Assembly: GCA_003024785.1 (NCBI GenBank) | Contig: PUQB01000276.1 | Location: 62,001 to 126,000, forward strand | Reading direction: 5' to 3' | DNA length: 64,000 nucleotides | Source: Selaginella tamariscina | Lineage: Eukaryota; Streptophyta; Lycopodiopsida; Selaginellales; Selaginellaceae | In this document: in pieces, positions 12,529-23,920 of the stretch | How the letters are laid out: each line of letters starts with the position of its first letter | Numbering within the stretch: position 1 is the first letter of the stretch | Made by a program: the position numbers and the translations under genes | The notes under the pieces: generated by a model | Databases searched by the model: none | Told to the model about the DNA's origin: nothing | What the model saw: the letters and a program-made list of their open reading frames with translations, nothing else

Positions 12529-14475
12529 TCTGATTTTTTCTTCACTGTTAGGAGACGGTGTGAATTTGAATGGCACGAATAATCTCAAAGGTGTTTACCT
12601 TTAAAATGAATTGAACTAGTAACCTTAATTGGCTATGTCACGTAGTCAAGATATGCTAAATTAATAAAATTTTTATTATTAATTTAATTTAATTATTAAT
12701 CCGTAACATTTTTTACTACGGGTTTAAACACTGGTCCTAATACGTGTTTTACATTGAAAAGGAATATGACACATTAAAAAAACAAATCTACTTCTAGCAT
12801 TTATGAAGTTATAAGTCTTTAGGTGTATCTACCGTTCTTTTGAAGCCAAGGATGATGCATAAATTCGTGAAGTTAAAAGTTTTATCATATTTACATTAAC
12901 ACCAAGTATACTGTATAACATTAAAATTTTACAAGTTCTGCTTCATTCTTTTCACATAAGACGGTGAATAATTCTAAAAAGTTATAAATTTTGTCTTTAT
13001 CTAAAATATGCTCATAAACTATAATTATATATAGTAGACCATCACATATATTTAAGAGTGAATTATAACGTTCATGTCCAAACCTCCGTACACGATCAAC
13101 TTGGATTGGTATGGCTTAATGCACAATTTTAAAAGGTTATAAATTTTACTTTATCTTTTATTATATTTGAGAACAATATTATCTTGTTACCTTATATAAC
13201 TATGGTTTGAAATAAGAACCTTACGTGACATTTGAACTTACAACTACAGAAAGTCTTAAAGAGGTATGAACTTTTTAATTGTTTGTGACAATACTTTATT
13301 AATATTAAAAAGAAATATCACTTGAATAATGTTATATTTTACATCCTCAACATTAATATCGTATTAATGTTAAGGATGAAATATCATTTTTGTAATGTTA
13401 CATTTTACATCTTTAATATTAATGTCATATTAATGTTAAGGATGGGATATCATTTTCGTAATGTTATATTTTATACAAATAGTATTAGTGTTAAGGATGA
13501 AATATCATTTTCATAATGTTACATTTTATATTTTCAACATTAATGTGATATTGGTGTTCATGATGGGATATCAATTTTGTAATGTTATATTTCATTGGTG
13601 TTAAAATATTAATTCTATAATGTTATATTTTATATCTTTAATGCTAATAATGATTAATTAATTTCATAAAGTTAAAAATGGAATTTAAATAAATCCATTG
13701 TATTATGCAACACAAGTATTTATTTGAACAATAAATAGAAATAATAACAACATCAAATAAAATTTATTTTATTTCATTTAAGAATCATTTTATAAACATT
13801 CTCTTTTTTTTTTTAAAACACTATAAACTTTTATTTCTTGAAAACATAAATATGCTTGTACAAAATTTTACTGTAGCACATATTTATATTATAAATAAAT
13901 TCTCAGCGTGCAGTGCGATTTAAAAATAAAAATAAATTAAAAAGACAAAGTAAAAAAGCAAATGATGAACTATGAGGCACAATTACATAAAGGTTAATAT
14001 ATTTTATAAAAAGTTTACATTGTAATGGATAATAAATATGCTTATTAAGGCCTTCGATAGATTTTCATAATATGTTACAAAGTTCACGGTGGTAAATTTG
14101 TCTTAGTTATGTATATATTATAACAAATAGATATTTATAAAATTACAAAACTTGTGTGAAAATTATAAAAATTGCATGATAGATATTTGTTTAAAAAAAA
14201 TGAAACGTTTAGCAGTATCATTTGTTATACTCTTAAGAATTGGGTTTAAGATGTAAGCTCGGCCATTAAACTTAATTAATAGAGTTTTTATATGTTTCTA
14301 GTGTGTATTATACAGGTGTACACACAATACACATGACAGTGTTTAGGTCCAGTCAGAGGATTGGAGAGACATATTAGAAATAACCTATCTAGACGATGAA
14401 CCAAAGTGTTTTCATTTAGAGCAAAGATCTAAATATTCATACCTTAGTCTTAATGCTATGGTCGTAGTAAACATT
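12529..14475. other. AT-rich spacer of unit 2 with deletion junction
   Basis: At about 12554 the RLK 5' leader (CACTGTTAGGAG) joins directly to ACGGTGTGAATTTG. In unit 3 this joined sequence occurs near 21500, and in unit 1 near 5410. The rest is AT-rich and holds the 66-bp tandem repeat. No gene seen. Confidence 0.65.
13328..13645. repeat. 66-bp tandem repeat with palindromic core
   Basis: About five imperfect head-to-tail units of 66 bp (one shortened to about 55), each starting AATGTTA(C/T)ATTTTA. The first unit contains the inverted repeat AACATTAAT-atcgt-ATTAATGTT; other units keep decayed forms. One to two units are present at equivalent places in unit 1 (about 5870-6060) and unit 3 (about 21990-22150). 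Confidence 0.75.
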
Positions 14476-15552
14476 TTATATAAAACGGAGCCTTTTCTTG
14501 TAGTCCTGGAAGCTTTCATGGAAAGGTCACTACCCAAGCTCGTCCACGCTCCCTGATATCAAGTGCTCATCGTGACTCACCTGCAATAGAAATACACTTG
14601 TTCAGAAGGAACCTACAATCGCCACTCACTCACTCACTCGCTACCTAGCACACACACACACACACACGTGGACATATAGTACGTATATACTCTATCCAGT
14701 TACATCTATATGAACATATACAGACCATTAAGACGCCTCCTTGAAAGAGAGCTAATCCCTGAATAAGCGCCTCCACAGCGTCAAGGTCCTGAAATGACAC
14801 GAGCTTAGTGTATCTCATATCAACAGTATCATAGTGTGGGAAGAATTTTATTAATTTAGTTATACATACCAGATGATTTGACGGCTCGTCCAGCAAGAGA
14901 ATGTGCGGCTTGTTAAATGTTATCTTAGCAAATGCTACACGACTCTTTTGACCACCTGCACAACAAGGATTGCCGTAGAACATTATTGTTTACATGAATC
15001 ATTGAGAATTAGGAAGTCTTGATATTGTTATGGTTCTTTGATTACCTGAAAGAATGTACATCGCCTGAAGTGCCAGATTACCTGACAGACCGAATGAACC
15101 CAAATGTCCCCGGAGCTTTTGATCAGGAACACCCTGTTATGTAAAAGAAGTGTATGCCGGGTATATGTGGTGCGTGCGTGTTTCAATATGTATGCACATG
15201 ATACATCTGTTCTCATGCATACCGGGAAACAGCGGGCCATATACAGTAGCGGCGTTGAAGAAAGATCCAGGCCGTCAACATGATGTTGACTGAATACAGC
15301 CATACGCACCTGCAACCTCAACGCTATCAAGTATAGAACTTCACACACACACACAGAGGTTTTATAAAAGTACCTTTGGAGAACGGAACACTGTTCCTGA
15401 AAGCGGCTCTAGTTCTCCAGAAATAAGTTTCAGTAGAGTAGATTTTCCGATACCATTGTCACCGACAACTGCAAAGCTCCATTCAGAAGAGAGTTTCAAG
15501 GACACTCTACACGCGCACACACGCACACGTACGGGTCTTGAAGGTTACCAGC
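14476..15552 (-). pseudogene. ABCF3 3' fragment, copy 2 (exons 13-18, decayed)
   Basis: Second orphan ABCF3 tail, with the stop equivalent at 14476-14478 and homology ending at 15552. Compared with copies 1 and 3, the last exon has lost about 17 bp around 14526 (the stretch encoding the VTDGKVS segment), and the left arm of the intron hairpin is gone near 15003. The CA tract in intron 13 is the shortest of the three copies. It is clearly a pseudogene fragment. Confidence 0.9.
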
Positions 15553-16482
15553 GTTTAAGCAGAGTTAGTAGTGTCTTAAACATTGATAGGGAGATTCATG
15601 AAACTTTATGCCTAATATACAACTTTTATATGTACGAATTTACATGCATTATGTGTTTATAAAACATTTTTCAAATCATAAAAATCCTTAAATCTTAACA
15701 CCTAACCCTAATTCTAACTTTAACCCTTGGATTAAGTAAATGTGAAAAAGATAAATAGTTCATAAATAAATTTTTTATATAATATATAAGTAATATGATT
15801 ATATGAAATTATTATTTTATAAGTTAACAAAAAAAATTATTGTATTTACCTTTAAATTAAATACCACAAAGAAACTTCTTGAAAATATGAAAGTAGATTT
15901 AGGTTTCATTCGATATATCAATCACGTTTGGAAGAAACTAAAATCATTTGAAGTATTAACTTTTAATAAATTAGATAAATTAAATGACGCTAACATTATA
16001 AACTTTGTTATTCTGATTATTTAAAATTGCAGAATTATTTAAATTTAAAAAGTAAATGAAAGAAAATTATTGACGTATGCGTTTAATTTGCATCATAGTA
16101 AAATATATTATATATTTATGTTTTGTTTGCAATTTTATAGTAAAATCATCAAACTGACCCTTTAGTATTATATATTTTTTAAATTGTCAAAATTTATCAT
16201 TACTCAGCTTGTAATAGCTATCATTTACCAATAATTATACACACTACACACACCACACACACACACAACACACCTATATACATATATACCGTTGTATGTG
16301 TCCGAGCTAATGGTACATTTGAATCAAGACCAATTTGCAGGAATTATATAATTAGAGGTTAATTTGATAAGTTTACTTACTTAGTTTCATTTATAAAAGA
16401 GTTTCCATACGTAAGTTAGCATAGAAATCACACACACGCACAATTGATGTGCGCGTACTATCCACGGATTGCATAATTGAAT
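15553..16482. other. AT-rich spacer at start of unit 3
   Basis: Matches 8000-8750 and then joins directly to the RLK 3' flank, without the 1.2-kb insertion of unit 2. Contains degenerate telomere-like motifs near 15700-15730 and a CA-rich tract at 16240-16270. No gene seen. Confidence 0.6.
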
Positions 16483-18943
16483 TCATAAGACACTTGAAAA
16501 TGGTTCGGATGAAGAAGATGTAAATAGTCTAGCTGCTGCGGTCGAACTCGAACCAGTGGAGTTGGTAAACTCGAGAAAGAAATGTAGTTGAGTCCTTGAT
16601 GAAACACTCGGCACCTCCACAACTCCTTCCATCATCTGCACCACTTTGCTCATCACAGGTCTCATATCTGGATCATCTTGAACGCAATGCCCCTCAGCCT
16701 GTCTTCTTCTTTATCCTCCTTAGTGAAGTACACAGTTTGCTCTCTGGGTAGCAAGTAGTAATCGGTATCACTTGACAAGCTCTTGTTTCTCCGTCCAGAT
16801 ACGATCTCTAGCAACAAAACCCCAAAACTGAACGCATCGCTCTTCTCCGTGATTGTTCCTTCTTGTAAACACTCCGGTGCAACGTACCCAGGAGTACCTC
16901 TCATGGTCGTCATCTGTAAGTAGCTCTCTTTCCTGTCCATGAGCTTAGAGAGCCCAAATCCGCAATCTTCGGCTGGAAACTGTTGTCAAGAAGCACATTC
17001 TCAGGCTTGAGATCCAGGTGAATGATTTTGTCAGCACACTGCTCGTGAAGATAGCTCAGCCCTCTGGCAGTCCCAATCGCAATGTTGTACCTGGCTTCCC
17101 ATGTCAGGCTACTCTCTGGCGTCCCGACTTCATTGAATATCCACTTCTCCAGAGAACCATGCACCATGTACTCGTACACTAAGAGACGCTTCCTAGGGCC
17201 TTCAGCACAGTACCCCAACAGCTTAACGAGGTTCCAGTGATGAGTCTTTGCTAGAATGGCGACTTCTGCATAGAAGTCCTTGCTTCGCTGGTTGGAGCCT
17301 TCAAGCTTCTTCACAGCTACTTGATCTTGGCCAATCACTCCTTTAAACATACTTCCAAACCCACCGTTACCAAGACACTCACTGAAGTTGTTGGTGATGA
17401 TCTCAAGCTCTTCATACGTGAAACGTTTAGGCATGGAGTTGTGAAGTGACAACTCTAGTTCTTCGTCTTCTTCGTCCAGGAACCTGTCTCGCCTACGTTG
17501 CATCGTCTCCCAGAGGAAGCACCCTAGCACAGGGAGGAGTACTGCAAGACTTACGGCGAGAAACTTCTTCTGTTTTCTCTTTGCCTCATCTCCCACTTTC
17601 AAGAAGGCTACGTAGTCACCTGTCTGAAGCGTTTGCACGTCCTCATGCGTCTGGAAACAAGTCCTCCCCTTGTGGAAAACGGCCTTACAGGAGCAGTTGG
17701 ATGTACAATCCCTGATGCATTCTTTTTCCCCAAAAGCTTTTGAACTGGTATAGTTGGTGAAGAAGTAATCTACACCCTGTGCTACCTTAACAAACGTGAC
17801 TGGCTTTTGTTGAACAGGACATGTGGAAGGATCAAGTGCAACTTGAGGGCTGCAACTTGGTCTCTCAGCTGGAATGTTTCAGGACACCCAGTCCGGCACT
17901 TCCAGTGGCTCCTTCGCATACTTGATATGCTCCACACTTGCCAGGAAGAAAGCACTTGTTGAAGAGACTAGAAAAGTTGAACAGAGCCCTCCATTCTTTG
18001 TTCCAGCTATAGAGTACAAGGTCTCCATCTGGTGTCAGCTTGATGAATGTTGCATAGTATGTCCGCTCCAAATCGGTGTAGTTCACTGGCAGCTGTATCC
18101 TGCGGTCATCTGGATTTGGGTCACATGAGTCCATGAGGTTGTTATAAGGGTTGAACCGAGAGAAATTTGTTTCTGAGATCGAAAGAGGTGCTATTATCTC
18201 CGTACCAACAAAAAACTGAATAGATCTCTGAGGAAAGGTGTACCAAGGGCCTTAGTGGTGTTTTCCCAGAGAAACTAAAGACCCAGTAGGGCTCAGAGTT
18301 GTAACGGAGAACAAGACCGTTCTTCTCCATGACAAGCTTGTAAGGTCCATTGCTACTGTTCACCTGTGAAATCCAGCTGACAAGTTCGGTACCCGGCTTG
18401 AGAACTCTCGTGAATAATAGAGTATCAGTTGGCTGGTCACTGCTTATCCAGATTGTACTTCCCTCGATATCCTGAAGCCGTATACTCGCATTGTCTGTTA
18501 TGCAGAGTTCATGAGCTCCCTTGCCTGATGTGTTTGTCGATCACACAGAAAGTTCATTCTCCTTGAGGCCGAGGTTTCCATCGGAACCAAATTCTAGAGT
18601 GACATTATTCCCTGAACTTGAAGTGGATTGTTTCTGTTGGCCGACCATATTACTAGAGGATAGACAAGGTCCCAGAGCTTATGTGGATTACGGATTGCAA
18701 CAAGGGACAGAACATATGACCTCGGTATCGATGCAGATTCGTAACTCAGAAGCCATACCTGACAGATCAACTCTCCCCCGTTTGCTGTATAGTTGGACGA
18801 GAAACCTGAGTAGTAGCCGCTCAATCCATTTGTTTCAAGCGGGTATAAAGGTCCGTCGAATTCAGCTTTGTTGCCAAGGGGATAACATGTGTAACCCTCA
18901 CAAACGTTTACCAGGAGAACCAAAATGGCTATAATGTAGAGCC
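16483..18943 (-). pseudogene. G-type lectin receptor-like kinase, copy 3 (start codon lost)
   Basis: Third copy, same domain order. Much of the kinase is readable in one frame (16910-17638), with P-loop LGNGGFGSMFKG, VAVKKLEG and HLDLKPENVLLD; GTPGYVAPECLQEG is in the next frame. One missing G near 16957 breaks the DFG segment, a 10-bp loss near 16683 removes part of the kinase C-lobe, and at least four more frame changes occur in the ectodomain. A 28-bp deletion at about 18943 removes the ATG used by copies 1 and 2; the frame now runs upstream to a TGA with no ATG in between. Without that start the protein cannot begin normally. Confidence 0.85.
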
Positions 18944-19429
18944 GGAGGATTGGATGTAGATTGAACGGTCAGAGTCTGCCAATTTATCGTAACGCAGCGC
19001 GCTTGTGTACCTCGGGGTCACCATCATGAGAAGTGTCGTTATAGATAACTATTAACTTTTGAGACAAATCGGGACACACCGGTAGTGGACAGAACAGAAA
19101 GTGTTAATGTCTATGTGACTACATGTGTCGTGTGTGCGTATGCTGCACAACCGAAAGACTAGAAAGTGGGACACATCATAAGTAGAACCTGTACAAAGTT
19201 TTAGGGTTTTTTCATCTAAACTAGCCGTAGCAAGTCAATTTTAGATATGCATTGCTGTGGATATGGCCTCTGTGTCTTGTTGATATATCTGCATGAATTA
19301 ACAATGCATGAGCAGCGACAAAAGTGCGATTCTTCCTTTTTACAATGCCATTTTTGCTAGGGGTGTAGTGGGCCATGGCATGTAGTCGTATGCCTACATC
19401 ACTATAGATGTCCCGGAGGTCATTGTAGA
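18944..19429. other. Former upstream region of RLK copy 3
   Basis: Matches 2850-3290 of unit 1, including TTTTAGGGTTTTTT at about 19200-19213. No gene seen. Confidence 0.5.
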
Positions 19430-21133
19430 AGTATTCACTACCATGGTCAACCCAACGAGCTTTTATCTTTTGACAAGAGTGTAATTTTTTTTTTTTTTTG
19501 CTAAGAGGTGTAATTACCTACACTGCGACAGATGCCCTAAAGCTCATTGTTGAAGTATTTACCACTGTGTCAACCCAAACAGCTTTTATCTTTTGCCAAG
19601 TAGATTTTTGTATGTTTGAAACGTAGCAATTGCATTACTCTTGCATATTAAGATCAGAAGTGGATGCATGTCCAATGGTATAATAATTATGAATGTGATG
19701 AAATATTTTACACCATCGTGGCTTGGCATGTCCATAAGGCACAAAAAATTAAAATGGATCAAGTCTAAAAATCCAATTGCTTGATGCTTGCTCAGTGAGA
19801 AATTCTAGTGGTGATGCTTACCTAGAACCAAGCTTCACAAAATATAAATGAGATACATAAAAAATTCAATCTTAATAATGTTTTGTAATTTCATTTGCTA
19901 ATGCACATGACCAAGTCTCTTATGCTAGAGCTTCGCACGAGAACCTGCCTCCACAATTTGATAGGCCTAAACTGGGTTAGCAACAGTAATCTTGTACAAG
20001 TCCCCAATGCATTGCCTACGAAGTAATTGTGTACCATACATGTGAAAGTCGTTAAAGTCAACCAAAGAGACTCCCTTTGCATTAAAGATTATCATTACAC
20101 TTTAATCGCATATCTTGGTGGTGATGGACATTAAGTTTCATTACAAGGTGGAGATGTGCATAGCACCATCAAATGCCATGGTCCTTCCATGATCAAGTGA
20201 GAGTCAAAATTGCTCGATGCCTTTTACAAGGATGGTGGTATTGTTACTTAAATGAACATCATGTTTTTTAATGTTCTTAATATTGTTCATAAGATTAGTA
20301 CAACCAGAGTCTAGGAGCTACATATCGGTGTTGCAAATGCTTCTACATTGTAAAGCTCCTCATCAACCTCATTTGCTGTAGCAATCCCATCACTCTTAAG
20401 CAAATTGGCTTTCGCCATCATAGTAGCTAGTCGCTTGACATGCTTTGGAGCAGTGCAATCTCGAGCTTAGTGCCCATCTCTAAGCAACAAGCGCATTGAT
20501 TCTTGGCAAAGTCTGGGCTTGACACGCCCAAATGCCTCGGAATTTAGCCCTTTTTGGGCCTTTGATGTTGCATGAGGTTTTACCACCTTGGCATCACCAA
20601 GAAGCCTACAAAGCAGCTTGTGGCATTTTTTGCTCTCTCGCTTTACATGGCCTCAATATTGCAAAACTCCTCACAACATTTGCCCAAGTCATCCATAATT
20701 GGAGAAGCAAGCTCTCAACTACATTCTTCTAGTTAGTCGGCAAGGATTTGTAGAGGCGCAACTCTGTTGCTCATATGTGAGATAGAGCTTCGCCCCAACA
20801 ATCGCAAGCTATGTGAAGAAGCCTTGGAACTTGGCAGTGTGAGGCTGAATAATGCCATTTTCCCTAGCCTCAAGGAATCCATTTGTGAATGGATGTTAAA
20901 GACATCCATTTCACTCTTGGTGCCGTAAATGTCACTTAACCACTTCTAAAGTGATGTCGTAGTGGACTTGGGAATTGATGGAGTAGCAAAGAGAACATTT
21001 GAGGAAAGACACATTGCAATACTCCCTCTAGCCTTGGAATTTCGGAGGTTCTAATCATGCACCTTAACAACACTAGAGTTGGAGTTGGCGACAGCTCTGT
21101 CCCATTTACAATTCCCAACAAACTATGAAACAA
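19430..21133 (-). mobile_element. Degenerate Ty1/Copia polyprotein relic, unit 3
   Basis: Counterpart of the relic at 3290-5132. The minus strand from 21133 carries GIVNGTELSPTP (gag), then the decayed gag, zinc-knuckle and integrase regions. It differs from unit 1 by many small indels. A short T run (near 19487-19499) interrupts it. No LTRs were found. Confidence 0.65.
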
Positions 21134-22982
21134 AAGGTAGGATTCAAGATGGTCAAACCCTTCTTTATCAAACTTGCAGATGGATGTCTTTCTTTCTATA
21201 GCATTATCCCAACTCTAAGATCAAAGTGCACCACCCTAACAGACAGAATAGAAAGCCTTAATGTCTATGTGACAAGGGTGTGTGTAACAACTTTGACATT
21301 GTTAAATATCACTAACATGATGAATCATTATTATGTATTTTTAGTGGATTCTTACTATTTAAACCATTAAATTAAGATAATTATCATTTGGAGAATCTTT
21401 ATGTACAATAGAGTTAAGGTAAATTTTCACTTGATTTAAACTTGCAGCCTTTTGGGGTTAATTCTAACAATACAGCTTTTTAGGGCATCTTTGATGTTGA
21501 ACACGGTGTGAATTTTTTAAATGGCACGAATAACATTTTGAGATTATTACTTTACCTTAAAATCGAATTGAACTCCTAACCTTAATTGACCATATTATAA
21601 CTTGTGTCATATATATTGAAAAGAATCTACTCTTAACATTTATGAATTTGGGTGTATGTATGATATTTGATAAACATGGCTTTGTAATGTTATAAGTTTT
21701 ATTGTGTTTAATTTAGCACCAAGGATAATGCATGATTTTAAAATTTTATAAGTTTTGTCCCATCCTCGTTACCTAATATGGTGCATAATTATAAAAAAGT
21801 GTGAATTTTATTTTATTTATTACAATATGTTCTTAAATTATATTGTATATGTATGTCACCTCATATGTCTGAGAATGAACTGCAACACTATCCTGTGACT
21901 CTAAAAAGGCTATGAGTTGTGCCTCATCCTTTGTCATATTGAGGACAATGTGAACTTGTTATCTTATATGAAACTTTTTTGTGCCAATGCTCCATTGTTA
22001 TTGTTAAGGAAAGATATTTTTTATAATGTTACATTTCACATAATCAATGTCAGTGTGGTATTGGTGTTAAAAACGAGGTCAAATTTGACAATGTTACATT
22101 TCACATTTTCAATAACAACGTAATTTCACAATGCTCCTTAATGCTAATGATGATTAATTAATTTCATAAAGTTAAAAAAGAGCTTTAAATAAATATAACA
22201 CAAATGTTTATTTGAATAATAAATAGAAATAATAATAACATAAAACAAAATTTATTTTATTTCATTCAAGAATAATTCATTATCTTTTATTTTTTGAAAA
22301 CACTATAAAACATTCTTTTTTATGTTTTGAAAACACAAATATGCTTATACAAAATTTAATCCATTTTAACAATTTTTTCACCACCATAATATATCTGTAG
22401 CACATATTTATATTCATGAACAAATCCTCAACCCTGCAAGGATAACACATCGAGCTCCAAGGATGACATTACGTGCCAATCACATTTCATAACACACTAT
22501 ATATTCTATAGAACTTTACATTGTAATGGATAATAAATGTGCTTAAGGCTTTCCTGCACATTTTCATATTGGTTTTTAAGATATGTTACAAAGTTCACGG
22601 TGGTAAAGGGTTTGTCTTAGTTATGTATAACAAATGGATATTTTAAAAATTACAAAACTTGTGTGAAAATTATAAAAATTGCATGATAGATATTTGTTTA
22701 AAAACATGAAACGTTTAGAAGTATCATTTAGAAGGGCCATTAAACTTAATTAATAGAGTTTTTATTTGTTTCTACTGTATATTATACAGGTATACACACA
22801 TGTAATGTACATACTAAGGTGTGACAGTGTTTAGGTCCAGTCAGAGGACTGGAGAACCAACAGCAACAACCAGAGACATATTAGAAATAACCTATCTAGA
22901 CGATGAACCAAAGTGTTTTCATTTAGAGCAAAGATCTAAATATTCGTACCTTAGTCTTAATGCCATGGTCGTAGTAAATTTC
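21134..22982. other. AT-rich spacer of unit 3
   Basis: Matches 5133-6887. Holds one to two decayed 66-bp repeat units at about 21990-22150. An apparent plus-strand ORF at 22821-23036 is the antisense of the ABCF3 3' end and flank and is not a gene. Confidence 0.6.
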
Positions 22983-23888
22983 TTATATAACACGGAGCCT
23001 TTTCTTGTAGTCCTGGAAGCTTCCATGGAAAGGTGACACTTTGCCGTCGGTCACTACCCAAAGCTCGTCCACGCTCCCTGATATCAAGTGCTCATCGTGA
23101 CTCACCTGCAATAGAAATACACTTGTTCAGAAGGAACCTACAATCGCCACTCACTCACTCACTCACTACCTAGCACTCACACACGCACACACGTGGACAT
23201 ATAGTACGTATATACTCTATCCAGTTACATCTATATATGAACATATACAGACCATTAAGACTCCTCCTTGAAAGAGAGCTAATCCCTGAATAAGCGCCTC
23301 CACAGCGTCAAGGTCCTGAAATGACACGAGCTTAGTGTATATCATATCAACAGTATCATAGCGTGGGAAGAATTTTATTAATTTAGTTATACATACCAGA
23401 TGATTTGACGGCTCGTCCAGCAAGAGAATGTGCGGCTTGTTAAATGTTATCTTAGCAAATGCTACACGACTCTTTTGACCACCTGCACAACAAGGATTGG
23501 CTTAGAACATTATTGTTTACATGAATCATTCTCCTAATTTGAGAATTAGGAGAATACTTAAGTCTTGATATTGTTATGGTTCTTTGATTACCTGAGAGAG
23601 TGTACATCGCCTGAAGTGCCAGATTACCTGACAGACCGAATGAACCCAAATGTCCCCGGAGCTTTTGCTCAGGAACACCCTGTTATGTAAAAGAAGTGTT
23701 AGCCGGGTATGTGTGGTGCGTGCGCGTTTCAATATGTATGCACATGATACATCTGTTCTCATGCATACCGGGAAACAGCGGGCCATATACAGTAGCGGCG
23801 TTGAAGAAAGATCCAGGCCGTCAACATGATGTTGACTGAATACAGCCATCCGCACCTGCAACCTCAACGTTATCAAGTATAGAACTTC

Positions 23889-23920
<32 letters not shown>

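Larger units (their letters stand above)
8000..15552. repeat. Tandem unit 2: RLK + ABCF3 3' fragment, no Copia relic
   Basis: Second repeat copy, bounded by the shared junctions at 7999/8000 and 15552/15553. It differs from the other units by an extra 1.2 kb at about 8754-9932, by absence of about 2.56 kb matching 2849-5410 (junction near 12554), and by expansion of the 66-bp repeat at 13328-13645. Confidence 0.85.
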
